The position numbers and the translations under genes were made by a program. From Cichorium intybus (taxonomy: Eukaryota; Streptophyta; Magnoliopsida; Asterales; Asteraceae), in assembly GCA_023525715.1 (NCBI GenBank), contig CM042013.1:81134994-81198993 (forward strand): a stretch of 64,000 nt of DNA, written 5' to 3'. Shown here piece after piece: positions 25,975 to 39,183 of this stretch (within the stretch, counting starts at the first letter, position 1; every line of letters starts with the position of its first letter). Under the pieces are notes generated by a model. The model saw only the letters and a list, made by a program, of their open reading frames with translations, had not been told where the DNA came from and made no database searches.

Positions 25975-27752
25975 AGAGGATCAACATAGAACCCCTTTTT
26001 ATACATAGAACCATAGAACCACTCTTTTAACCCTACGATCATTATATGAGTGTCTTAGATTAAAAGGGTGCACCAATACAATCCTAGGCATTATACATGG
26101 AATCACAACTCATAAGGGCATAATAGGAAAAATCAGCCCTAGATCTTTTCTTCACGCCTTGGCTCTCGTTCTCATCTTCACCATTTACGTAAATCTCTCT
26201 CATCACGTCTCCCTCCCTCTGAATCAATTCCAAATCCGATCCTTATCATTCTTATTACAATAATCTCGTGATATTGTTTATTGATTCATCCGATATCAGA
26301 AGCATGATTAGTTCTGATCGATAATACTCTAAAGTCTGGTTCATTGAAGCTCGCATCAACATTGGCATTCTACATTGATATCGACCTAAAGGTAAGTATT
26401 TAATCCTAATTTCGTTTTGAAAGTAGTTTATTATAGCATTATCAATCATCAGATTACGTTCCTTTTGTTTGATTTTGGTGCAAAAACTGATATAACAGTC
26501 GTTGTGGTCTGAATGTTCACTAATGAACATTGAAGAATGTTCATTAACGATCAAAGGGAACAATAAACAATAAAGTGAATGGATTACAGTTTTGAACATC
26601 GAAGTGTGTCATTGATCACAACTAATATGTTTGAGTCAAATTTCTGGTTGTTTTCAATCATTCACATTCAATCGAGTGATTTCCTGCTTCATTAGTAATC
26701 GCGTGTTCATATACGTTCATTAGTGAACATATGTTCATTAGTAAACATACTTTCAATTAACTAAGTGTTTTCCTGCTGCATTGGTCTTCGTGTTCTTATA
26801 TATGTTCATTAGTGAACATATGTTCATTACTAAACATATGTTCATTAGTGAACATATGTTCATTAATGAACATGTAAAGGATAAAGTCAACCTCAACAAT
26901 ATTACAAACAGATTTTCCTTGTTGTTTTCAATTATTCAGTTGTTCAATTAATTACAAAAAGGTTGAAGAAGAAAAAGAGAGATAGATCGAGATCGAGAAC
27001 GAAAGAGAGAAATAGAGAAATACAGAGATCGAGATCGAGAACGAGTAATGAACATTTGAGGCGATTCCAGAAATCAATTTCATTCATGTTCACTACTGAA
27101 CAGTCTAGATCGAGAATGAAAGAGAGAAAGAGAGAGATCTTCAAGGAAGAGAAAGAGAGAGCGATAGAGATAGATGGATCGATGAATACATGTTCGTAAA
27201 TGAACATATGTTCAATAATGAACATTTGTTCATTAATGAACATGTGTTCATCCATAAAGATTATTCCTTTTTGTTCCTGTTCATCCATATGTTCAATTTC
27301 GTATGTTCACTGATGAATGTTCATTTCTAAACATGTTCATTAATGAACGTGTGTGTATGTTCAGAAAATGAATATATACTTGTAATTTAGGAAAGTTCAA
27401 TAATTTTGGGATTTGATTTGTATAGATTAGGTAAGTTTTTGATATTTTTGGTTACATATTAATTCGCATTGATGAATGTTTATTTCTGAACATGTTTGTA
27501 ATTTAGGAAACTTCAACAATTTTGGCATTTGATTTGTATATATTAGGTAAGTTTTTGATAATTTATAGGATTTTGAACACAACGTTCATTGATGAACATA
27601 CGTATATGTTCATCAATGAACATATACGTATGTTCACCAATGAACATATAAGTGTAATTTACCATCATACCCTTATCACCCTAATTTGATCTAACGGTCA
27701 AGGAGATGGTTCTATGATTCTATGCATAAAAATAGTTCTATGTTGAACCCAC

Positions 27753-27754
<2 letters not shown>
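25972..27754. mobile_element. TIR element bounded by (TA)n, palindrome-rich
   Basis: Left end GGGAGAGGATCAACATAGAA and the complement of the right end GGGTGGGTTCAACATAGAA are inverted repeats extending about 75 bp (both continue through CATAGAAYCATAGAACCA). Both ends abut (TA)n. The interior contains about fifteen copies of a palindromic word built on GTTCAT and ATGAAC (for example near 26514, 26717, 26803, 26840, 27200, 27240 and 27585-27650), plus a purine-rich GAGATCGAGA stretch (26965-27170). No transposase or protein domain. The open frames at 26255-26599, 26944-27288 and 26963-27199 come from these repeats. Confidence 0.8.

Positions 27755-27830
<76 letters not shown>
27755..27830. repeat. 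(TA)n microsatellite, right boundary
   Basis: About 76 bp of AT dinucleotides after the TIR element end CCCACCC. Confidence 0.95.
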
Positions 27831-27836
<6 letters not shown>

Positions 27837-28699
27837 TTGATATAAATATAAATAAAGATATTGGTTTTTGGTTAAATAAGTTGTTAGTTAATTTAGAAGG
27901 TAATAGGTTTTATTTGGTGACTGTGCTTAATGTAGAAAATTCTGGAGCGTAATAGAAGAGCATGACTTATGTCGGTGTGCACTACGTTACACGTGGGTCT
28001 TGCTTTTCATAGCAAATAATCCACAATTTTACATCCAAAGAAACACTAATCCAATAATCAAGAAAAGTTAAATTTGAGTCTAATTTTTCTCTCATAATTT
28101 AATAATTTAAAAGTAGTAGGCCTGATTTTCGCCTTATTAAACATGTTATTGGTTATCAACATTATTATTGAATCCCACGCCAAATTTAAAAGGGCGGGTT
28201 GATCATATATTCAAAGTAAACTATTATAATTCTTGGAATTAGAATCAAATAATTAAATAATCGTTAAAAGTTGATAGCATATAACTTTTTTTTTTTGTGA
28301 CAATCGACAACTTTATAAATAAAACGGGCATCGGTAGAACAAAAGAATTACAAAGGAAGAGACAACTGAAGAAAGTAGATAAACACCACAAACATCAATC
28401 TAGACTAGATTTTTTGACCCTATATATAATCCAAATATAAGTTTTAATCTTATTATTCGGCCTTATTGTTAGCAATTCATTTCCATATGTGAGGCAACCC
28501 TTGTTTGGCTGTGATGAACTAGCCTAATCGGTCTAAATGGTGAAGAGCTTTGATGAGCAAGATTTGTGGCTCTTAAGGCTGCCAACACCAAGGCTACTAG
28601 AGGATTTTGGCCAGAAAATTTTGTTCCATGAAACCCAATAAATTTTAAAATTGTTTGAGGAGTCGGCCAAAGAAATATATGTGTTGTCGCCATTTTATT
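27831..28699. other. Gene-free stretch, possible LINE tail
   Basis: AT-rich. At 28290-28345 a T-run is followed by TGTGACAATCGACAACTTTAT, which in reverse looks like an AATAAAGT-type end with an A-tail, as in plant LINE 3' ends. No RT is visible, so this is weak. The rest shows nothing I recognise. Confidence 0.3.
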
Positions 28700-29760
28700 C
28701 TAAGTAAATTGCGGAATAAGAAAGATTGAATACTTAAAATGGATCTTTCGCCCAACAATAAACGATGATATATAAATAAATTAAGTGCGAAAATGTAAAG
28801 GAAGAAAATGTAGAGGAACGTTGCGGAAAATATAAATGACATGAAAGGTAAAGTTGCGGAATATTAAATAAATTGTAAAGAACAAGTGCGGAAATTAAAA
28901 GACAATAATTAAACGATATAATGTAATTCGTATTTTTCATTGATAATAAGCAATGTGTTACATATTGGAAGTTAAGTTCAAACACAATTCTAAATCTAAG
29001 ATGGATTACATTAAGATCTAGGAGGGAAGAAAAGATAGAAAAGATAGAAGAGATAGAAATATAGAAAGATAGAAGGATAGAACGATGGATATAGAGATCT
29101 AGAAAGAAAAAGAGATGTGAGGATGTTCTTGATGTTTTTGAGGTGGCTGGAGAGAATTCTCCAGCCCCTCCTCCAATTACTTTAGACTACATTGGAGTGA
29201 TAGTTCTTCACAATCTCACTAAAATCTCACGCTAAACTTCATGACCCAAGCCTCCTATTTATAGGAGGAGAAGATATTACAAGTACAACTAAAAATATTA
29301 AACTATTACAAAAGTACAATTTAACAGCTGGCTAAAATAATTTAAGTCTTGAGCTTCCTGGTCTTCACCCGCTGTGTACTTTCGTTGCTGAACGGATCAG
29401 CAATTTGGCGTTTCTGATCCGCATTTTCTGACTCGTAACTGCTGAACCGTATTTTCTAAATTGCCGTTTCTGAATTGCAATTTCTGAACTTCGAATTTCG
29501 GATCCTCGCCAAGTTCGGATCCTAATTTCTGATTCGGAGCCTTGCTGTTCGGAATCCTCAACTTCCGGTTCTCTCATTTTCTGGTTCCGGCTTGTATGTT
29601 CTGAGTTTCTTGGCTCCGGTACACTCTCGCTCGGCCGCACACATATACCACTCGATCGCACGCTTGAACTTGAGCTTATTGCTCGACCGAACACAATTCT
29701 TTATAATCACTCACTCGGCCCGCACATTTGCTTCTTTCTATTTAATTATGCGATCTCTGA
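28700..29760 (-). repeat. Probable LTR-like sequence, minus strand
   Basis: On the minus strand a TATA-like CTCCTATAAATAGGAGG (about 29250-29270) is followed by a leader of CT-rich and TCTATCTT repeats (29030-29100) and by TTTCCGCAC-like words repeated several times (28760-28900). That layout fits an LTR promoter and R/U5 region. Further up, 29340-29760 has recurring TTTCTGAATTGC-like and GCTCGGCCGCAC-like words. No termini or target duplication found. Confidence 0.35.
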
Positions 29761-30026
29761 TTGGACCGCATGCTCCTTCATTGGTGTTGCTCGGGCCGCA
29801 TATATTAAGATCGAACATATTTTGCTTTTGATATTATTTCTGAATTGCTCGGCCAGCACCATGTTGCTTTTTCCTTTAATCTCATTTAGTAAAATATGTG
29901 TGCATGATATGTGTTTGGTTTGCCAACCAATCAAGACATTTTGTTTCTTTTCCATTTGATTCTCACGTGACCACCACCTGTTTCCATTTATATTTGTTTT
30001 GTTTTCTTTGGTGGAAAATAACATGC

Positions 30027-30027
<1 letters not shown>

Positions 30028-30111
<84 letters not shown>
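30028..30111. repeat. (TA)n microsatellite, left boundary
   Basis: AT dinucleotides ending exactly at GGAAATCTCC of the next element. Confidence 0.95.
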
Positions 30112-31885
<1,774 letters not shown>

Positions 31886-32141
31886 GTATTTCTTTTCTAT
31901 TGAGTGCTTTTGCGGTGTTGTCACTTTTGGTCTTGATGAAGTTTGTCGGTCTTCTAATCTTCAACATCTTCGGCATTTACACTAACAATATGTAATTGTC
32001 TTTTTAAAATTTTTTTATAGTCATCGGGGGTTTTTAAAAAAGAGAAGTCGTAAACAGAAAGACTATCGAGAACCAATTGGATGAGTTAAGCGGCCCCTGA
32101 AGGATAGAGCCTTGACTTTCCAATATTAGAGTTTAAAAATA

Positions 32142-32238
32142 GGGAAGTGATCCATACACAACAATTATTCTCCATACACAACAATTATGTTAAATTATTG
32201 TGTATGGAGAAAAATTGTTGTGTACGGATCACTTCTCC
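32142..32238. mobile_element. 97-bp hairpin MITE, Mutator type
   Basis: Starts GGGAAGTGATCCATACACAA and ends in the inverse (GTGTACGGATCACTTCTCC). Nearly every base pairs across a short central loop, and within each arm CCATACACAACAATT is repeated once. A perfect 9-bp target duplication TTAAAAATA flanks it (32133-32141 and 32239-32247). It shares the terminus GGGAAGTGAT with the element at 53356. Confidence 0.9.
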
Positions 32239-32247
32239 TTAAAAATA

Positions 32248-33223
32248 GGCTTCCAATGTTTTGTGACGACATATTAATCCAATGGGGAAACCTAAATAAG
32301 TAAAAGCCTAAAAGGGAGAGAGGTCAAATGACAACAAAGAATCCTAGCTATGGAATCAATCTCTGTATGGTAACACCGATACCATAAGGTTTGCTTTTTG
32401 TGAGATTTACTTCAAGCCCCAAATCATATTAAAAACATATAATAATTATAATAAGATTCTTGAAATTGGAGTGTGATTGATTGTCAAGAAAAATTACATT
32501 ATCCGCATAAAAGATGTGTGATAAAGAAAGCCTATTATTAGGAGTCTTGAGGCAGTGAAAGACTCCAGTAGGCTTTCACCATTAATATTTGCAAGACTTC
32601 CATTGTGATGAAACTGGTTAAGTTTAATATGACAAGTTATGTGCAGAATAAGTAAAAACATAATTTAAACAATGTAAACAATAACTTAAAGAACAAATAA
32701 ATATGAGAGAAACATGAAGAAGTTGAAGATATATATTTCACTTGAAAGGATAATTAAAACAAATTACAAAATGACCTTTTATAAGGAAAACTGAGACTCA
32801 TACTCTAATACAATAATACAATAAGTACAAGGTATGGTGAAATGTCTCCTAATACATACATATTTATCTGACATAAAACAGTGACCTAATGTACATACAC
32901 AACTTTTAACTTAGAGTCACTGAAATATCTTTAAATTTGCATCTTAATTGGCTTCGGTGAAGAACTTCTCTTGTCATGACAAACAAGGCTTTGCATGGCT
33001 TTTCTTCGCATTAGTCAAAAGGTAGCTTTGCATCTCCATCGCTTCGCATCACATCCTAAAACCTGAAGTCTCATTACAGGCAACATGATCGCTTCTAGGG
33101 TTCAACATATTCACCTTAAATGACCATGCAGAGACTTCAAGCTTGAGCAATAGAGGCTTTGTTGAAACAAAGGAATTCATCAACTTTCTTGTAAAACCTC
33201 CACACCATGTAGGTCCACTTTAT
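32248..33223. other. Gene-free stretch, nothing firm
   Basis: Mixed AT-rich sequence. Words such as GGCTTTGCATGG and CTTCGCATCACATCC near 32960-33060 repeat loosely. No domain, TIR or LTR end that I can support. Confidence 0.4.
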
Positions 33224-33863
33224 CTATTCCAGGATGTCCCTCTTCGCATGAGTAAACCCTTCTAGAGACATCAAGATGAATTCTTCAAGTTCGTTTAAGA
33301 CTTCACTGGGGTACTTGTTCTTTTGATCGAGTCTAAAGAACACTATATTTTGGAGGTCATCTTCATATGTGTAGATGATACCTGGATAGTTAGTAACCCA
33401 AATTTCTCTCTCCTCAATGCCTTTGATCAATTTCCATCTTTATAAGATCTGGGAATAGTTTGTCGATCTCACAATCAACCATGGAAATATCCATCAAAAG
33501 CCTAATTAGATAACTTTTAATATAATTGAATGCACCAGGGGGGGGGGGGGTTTCTTGTGCAGCATCTAATGAAGTATCTTTCCTATGGATAGAATATTAG
33601 TCGGATTGACAATCGGGAAATTCACCTGGGAAAATGTGATAGATTTCTCCATCGGATCGTATCACCTCGAATTCGTAATACAAGCGTGCATAAACTTCCG
33701 CTCTTTCACAAACTTGATGGTTGATATTACAGCTCGATTCCAAGTGAATAATTGATGTTGATGGGACTTAATGAACTTCTCCTGCCTCTGTCTTTCAGCA
33801 AAAGCCAAGTCTTTCGGAAAGAGAAGAGGATCGATGAGTGGGTCAAAGATACGAACACAAGGT
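33224..33863 (-). pseudogene. Gene-like fragment of unknown family
   Basis: On the minus strand 33691-33863 reads continuously (VRIFDPLIDPLLFPKDLAFA, then ERQRQEKFIKSHQHQLFTW and NRAVISTIKFVKERKFM). Further on, past stops, come RSDGEIYHIFPG in another frame and a separate 68-aa frame at 33224-33430 (GIEEREIWVTNYPG, NKYPSEVLNELEEFILM). Several frame changes and a G-run (33539-33551) show decay. I do not recognise the family with confidence. An about 80-bp part (33660-33740) is about 80% identical to a block inside the copia gene at 42903-42985. Confidence 0.45.
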
Positions 33864-34056
33864 CAATTTAGTTTGGCGTACTGGGGTATTCCCGCTCGTG
33901 CCTACTAAGACCGATTGATGATAGGTAGTGGCGAGACGCTAGTCCTTACCCAAATGATCGTGTGTTCCAATCGGCATCTTCCTCCTTATTCATCGATTGT
34001 TGATAATGTAAAATCCATTTTGTATATGTGCAATAATGTAAAGGGAGGAACATTAA

Positions 34057-35358
34057 GGTTGTGTTCGATTTACCTCTTACTGGGTCCAGTAAGAGGCAAT
34101 GTCTGACTTGGTCCAATCAGACCGTTTGATAAGCCCAAAATAACCTCTTACTCGGTCCAAGTCATCTTACTCGCCATCTTACTCGGTAAGGGATAGAAAC
34201 TCGTTGACTGAGAAATAAAGCACGCGTATCCTATTTTTGCCCTTTCCCCGCCTCCATCGCTTTTCTGGCACTAACATCTCCGCTTCCTTCGTTGAACCGC
34301 CGCCGTCCAAAGCATCGCCGCCGTTTTCAGTTCCGCTGTTGCGACAGGTATGAAATCAGATTGCTGAAAGTTGGTTGTTTCTAGGTTGTTTCTTGAAATC
34401 AGATTGTTAAAAAGTGGGTATCGCACGTTTGGATCATCTGTTTGTTGAATTTGTGTTTGTTGTAATCTTACTATATCCGTAGTTGGAGGAGATGGGAAGA
34501 TGAGGCTCGATTGGTTTCTAATTTCTCTATTTTCAAAATCGGATTCAAAGTATTTTCAAAATTGGTTTCTAATTGCTTCATCTCTGATCCATAGCCGTCG
34601 TCAGATTAATTGGGATTTGGCCGGAATCGGAATTCAGTTCCATTGCAATCCGATTCGGCGTTTGGTTTCAAATCAGATTGAATTCGGTTAGAATTCACAA
34701 AATCCTTTCACCAATTACTCACACGATTCCATTCCATTTCCTGGCAATCAACTGGATGATAAATTCAATTCCTTCGGGTTGTTGATTGATTCCAATTTCT
34801 TCCAAAAAGATTCTACTAATCACATAGATCTGGCGTTTGGTTTCAAATTGGATTGAATTCGGTTAGGAGAGATTTGTTCATTTGTTATTGTTATTTCTAT
34901 AATTTGGTTTAGTGGTTTTTGTTATTTTCTGTGAGTTGGTTGCTATCATTGAATGTTTTAGATGTTAGCAAACTAGAACTTGGGTATGGATTTGGATCAT
35001 GTATGCACTTAATTTTTTGATAGTTGTATCTTCTTATTTATATTATAATTTGTATGTATGTTCCGTTTTCAGATTGCTATATATGTTATGATCTTTTTTG
35101 GAATACTTCTAGATGTTATGTTATGGATTTATAAGTTTGTGTCATTCATCTTACCTTAGTCATGTCAAACAGATACATTATATCCAACAAAATATAATAT
35201 AGAAGGGTAATATGATCATTTTCATCATTTAGCAAATCCTGTCAGATGCATAATCAAACAGCATGGTTTCAGTCAGAAGCTGATTCAGTCCGAGCTTCTA
35301 ACTCAGTCAGATCTAACCCAGTCAGATTTAACTCAGTCAGCAACTATCAAACACAACC
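34057..35358. mobile_element. PIF/Harbinger-like element, 1.3 kb
   Basis: Ends GGTTGTGTTCGATTTACC and the inverse of GCTATCAAACACAACC-type sequence form TIRs (GGTTGTGTTYGAT). The 3-bp target duplication TAA is present on both sides (34054-34056 and 35359-35361), as for PIF/Harbinger. Next to each end lie many copies of CAGTCAG/CTTACTCGGTCC-like words. The inside has a GC-rich patch (34255-34350) resembling a 5' leader followed by a GT donor, and two copies of GGCGTTTGGTTTCAAATYRG (34660 and 34831). No transposase is visible. Confidence 0.65.
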
Positions 35359-35361
35359 TAA

Positions 35362-36072
35362 GTTTGGGTGGATGGATTGGAGTTCATCTCCTCTCTCTTG
35401 TATGTAATCTTTCCTTTCTATTGCCTCGTCTAGCTAGCTATGTTGGACTTTATTTTATATATAATTCATTTGCCGTTTTAAAAAAAAGTAATAATAATAA
35501 TAATAATTCTCTAAACAATTAAACTAGAACGTCATCAAATTTTGATCCTTGTCTTATTTTTTTTTAGAACGGCTAACATGTAACTCTCTAATCCTATTTT
35601 TAGATTTACATCAGGTTTGGTCATCAAGGTTAGTCGAACCAAAAACCGAATATAAGCTTGAACCTTTTTATTTTAGAAATTTTGATATCAATTTAGGTTT
35701 GAAAGTAACATAATTGAAAGTTGATGTCAAGTTTATATATATACTTTTTAATAGAAGAACTCAATTGTCATCACTCTAACTATAAGAAATAACCGAAGAT
35801 TTTCTTCAACATGGATGATTTCCAAAGAATTAATTAATCAAAAGAACAAATTTAGCTTATAAATTTCACATTTTTCGCTACAGGGTTACATCAAAACTAT
35901 ACGTTTTCACAAGAACAAAAAAGTACTTGAAACTCAATGGTTATCAACAAGAAATATAACAATAAACGACACTCAAAATTACCAATTCCAAAGAATTAAT
36001 CAATTAAAGAACTAATTTAACTTATAAACTTCATATATTTACCAAAAAAAGCAGCAAGAAAGAAACCTTTGA
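35362..36072. other. AT-rich spacer, nothing recognised
   Basis: Contains a short (TAA)n run near 35490. Likely includes the 3' flank of the minus-strand gene that ends at 36073. Confidence 0.4.
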
Positions 36073-37041
36073 TTAGTAATTTTGTCTCTCTCGCAACACT
36101 CCCACCTCCGATTTCTTATGCACAATCTCTTTCTCTCCATGTTCATCCCCTTTCTCCTTCTTTCTTGAAGCCAATCTCTTCAAATCATTGCAAAATTCAG
36201 TTATTTGATTCAATATATTGTTTCCTGCAAACAGATTACGAGCTGAAAATGTGCTTTTCAGCTTCCGTGGGGTTTTTTCCTCCATTATTGAAGAACTGTT
36301 ATCTGCCTTCTTCTTCTCCGATCTCGATTTGACATGATTAGTGGGTGTTAAGAAATTAGGGTTTTGATTCTCGCTATCTTGTACACGTTTCGTATTACTT
36401 CTCGGGATTTTGTTCAATGGCGTTCCTCGTTTCTTCACAGCTGTGCTGCTTTCATGTTTGGGTTTGTCCTGATTCTTCGTGCTGATCTGTATTAGATTTG
36501 TCCATTGGACATTGATTCTTAGGATTGTGGAGACATGAATCCAATAAATCAGGAAGACTGCATGTAAATCAAAATACCTTAGAAGGATTCGAGGTCGTTT
36601 TTGTGAAGAAATCGTCGGGCGATTTAGGATGATTACATTCTGTAAACACCAAAGAGAACAAAACAAAACCAAAATTAACATCTGTTGAAGAATTGACTTT
36701 TAATTTAGATGAACATACCAATTTTAAGCCAAGCCCTGTAGGTTTTAACTTCAAAATCAAACGATTTCTACCAATTTTCATTCAACAGTCGATAACTAGT
36801 TAACTACACTAAAATCTAGAAAAATTGCGACAACTCGAACAAAGTTCATATTGAAATCGCCAAAAAGTTGCAGTAGTTTTGTGTAGACATTAAAATTACC
36901 AGGTCGGCAGAACCAATCATGATCGTCGTGTGTAGGAGGATGATTAGCAGACAAATCAATCCATTGAGGAGCGTTTATATCTTCATAGAGTTCATCTTTC
37001 TCGAATTTAGAATCGTTCCAATCGATGGTGGCTACTTCCAT
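36073..37041 (-). CDS. Conserved-looking plant protein, 205 aa, three exons
   Basis: My model has exon 1 at 37041-36900 (aa 1-47), exon 2 at 36639-36578 (aa 48-68) and exon 3 at 36486-36073 (aa 69-205). All introns are GT-AG and phases fit across both junctions. The N-terminus is acidic (MEVATIDWND, EDINAPQWIDL). It leads to WFCRP-ECNHPK across the first splice site, a Cys-x3-Cys-x-His cluster that could bind metal. The middle is basic and low-complexity with SENQNPNF. The C-terminus has LKSTFSARNLFAGNNIL, NQITEFCNDLKRLA and a Lys/Glu-rich tail. The pattern reminds me of an uncharacterised plant-specific family; the name and function are unknown to me. The exon 3 acceptor (CTAATACAG) is the least certain junction. 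Confidence 0.75.
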
Positions 37042-37270
37042 GTGAGGCTAGAGAAGAAATGAAAGGTGCGAGGGTTCGTTTGGGGTGTGAGCTGAAAAAG
37101 ACGACTGAAACGTTTTAGCGTAGGGTGACTGGGGAGGCGTTTTGCTGCATTATTTTTCTGACCGTTATACGACGTTCTAGTTTATTATATTAAACGATAT
37201 AAAAATATTATAATTGATAAATGTAATTTTTTCTAATATAATAAATTTACTATGTCATGAATTAATAAAA
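37042..37270. promoter_or_regulatory. Upstream region of the 205-aa gene
   Basis: About 230 bp separate the start codon from a fold-back element beginning at 37271, so the native promoter is either short or interrupted. It holds a G-rich leader-like part (37050-37140) and AT-rich sequence beyond. No clear TATA on the minus strand. Confidence 0.3.
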
Positions 37271-39171
37271 GAGAAATCTTCAATAAAGTCTTGTTATTTT
37301 GGGTTGATTTATTAAAAAAGTCTCAAAATTAATTTTATTAATAGAAAAATACAATATACCGGTTAACGTATTCAGTTTAGCTATTTCTTCCAGTTTATCT
37401 GGTTTTCTATATTGGAAAATTTCAGTAAAGTCCCACTATTTTTTTTCAGTTTATGAAAAAATCTCAATATTGAATTTTTTTACACAAAATAACAAGGTTG
37501 TAGAAGTCGCTAGGCGGTAGGTGGGCGGTCGACTGGGGCCTTGGACTAGTCGGTCTAGGCGAGGACTAGTCGGCGCCTAGGCGGGGAGTATTAATTGTAA
37601 TAAATTATATATATCTTGTTATACAAAAGGGAGATAGGACTAAAAACATTGTAATTTTATAAGGGGCTAAATGCAAGAAAAAGCAATGTACTTTCATAAT
37701 TTGTTTATTATAGCATCTTACTTTCAAATTTTTGTTAATTTTAGCATCTTACTTTCAGTTCTCATGATTACAGCATTGTACTTTCATAATTTTATAAGGG
37801 GCTAAATGAAAGAAAAAGCAATGTACTTTCATAATTTGTTTATTATAGCATCTTACTTTCAAATTTTTGTTAATTTTAGCATCTTACTTTCAGTTCTCAT
37901 GATTATAGCATCTTACTTTCAAAGAAATCAAACCTGCATAAACTGCATTAACTGAAATCCGACTTCAAACCTGCATACATTAAACCTACATTAAACAAAA
38001 TCAAACCTGCATAAACTGAAATCAAACCAGCATAAACTACATTAAACGAAATCAAACCTGCATAAACTACATAAACCTACATTAAACCTGCATACAAAAT
38101 CAAACCTTCATACATTAAACCTGCATTAAACGAAATGAAACCTGCATAAACTGAAATCTGACTTCAAACCTGCATAAACAAAATCAAGCAGCAGTAGATA
38201 CTTATCAGACTTGAAACTTATCAGACTTGAAATTTATCAGACTTGAAATCGTAATATTGAAACTTAATCAGACTTGAAATTGAAACTCATCAGACTTGAA
38301 ATCGTAATATTGAAACTTATCAGACTTGGAATATGTATGAACAATCTGAATCTTGAAGTTAATCCTGTAGTGAATCTGTAATTTGTAATCAAACCAATAT
38401 CAAACCGAATCTTGGCAATCGATAACGAATCTGTAATCTGTAATCATGGCAATCGATAACGAATCTCTAACCTTGGCAATCGATAATGAACCTGATGAAG
38501 CCGGAGGCAGAGGCATTGTCGATCCAGGCGGAGGCGGAGGAACGCAAGCTGAATCGAATAAGGGAAAAAGGGAACCAGAGAGGAAGGATAGGCGGCGACG
38601 GCTAAGGAGGTAGTCCATGTCTGCATCGGAGAAGAACATGGCGACGGCTAAGGAGGTAGTCCATGGAGGCGGGATCGATTGGGAGGGAGACGAGAGACAA
38701 GAAAATGGGAGGGAGAGTGGGAGACGAGAGGCGGGATCGACCGATCGATTAGGTCAAAATTGTGAGGGAAACTCGAAATTTTGAGGGAGAGTGGGAGACG
38801 AGAGGCGGGATTCACGAGCGTATTTGACCGATTTTGACCGCCTTTGACCGCCTAGCCCGGTTTTGACCGATGTTGACCACGCCCGACTAATTAAGCCGCA
38901 TAGCACTAAACGTGTGCAGTTTTGGTCCGCCTAGCGCCTAGGCGCCGCCTAGGCCGAATTTTACAACACTGCAAAATAATAAGACCTTTTTATAAACAGA
39001 CCCAAAATAATTGGACTTTATTGTAGATTTCCAATTTAGAAAACCTGATAAACCAGAAGAAATGTTAAATTGAATACGTTAGCCGATATGTTGTCTTTTT
39101 CTGTAAATAGAATTAATTTTGAAACTTTTCATAAATTTGCTCAAAATAATGGAACTTTATTAGAGATTTCC
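37271..39171. mobile_element. Fold-back element interrupted by a hAT insertion
   Basis: Left arm 37271-37492 and right arm 38980-39171 are inverse copies (GAGAAATCTTCAATAAAGTC against the complement GGAAATCTCTAATAAAGTTCC; CCGGTTAACGTATTCAGTTT against its inverse). The family is the same as at 30112. A 1479-bp element (37493-38971) splits the loop. Without it the fold-back would be about 420 bp. The target duplication is too eroded to call. Confidence 0.8.
37493..38971. mobile_element. hAT-type element, 1.48 kb
   Basis: Ends CAAGGTTGTA and TACAACACTG are short inverted repeats, followed inward by CTAGGCGG-rich sequence on both sides. A perfect 8-bp target duplication CAAAATAA (37485-37492 and 38972-38979) indicates a hAT-type transposase. 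The interior has a 136-bp tandem duplication (about 37650-37920), a simple-sequence field of AAACCTGCATAAAC and ATCAGACTTGAAA units (37930-38330) and a GC-rich part (38480-38720). No transposase. The small frames at 38400-38639 are unlikely genes. Confidence 0.8.
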
Positions 39172-39183
39172 TAAATAAATAAA

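Noticed and set aside
26944..27288. 114-aa and 78-aa frames in the palindrome-rich element
   Set aside because: They are read from GTTCAT/ATGAAC words and GAGATCGAGA repeats, with biased periodic composition.
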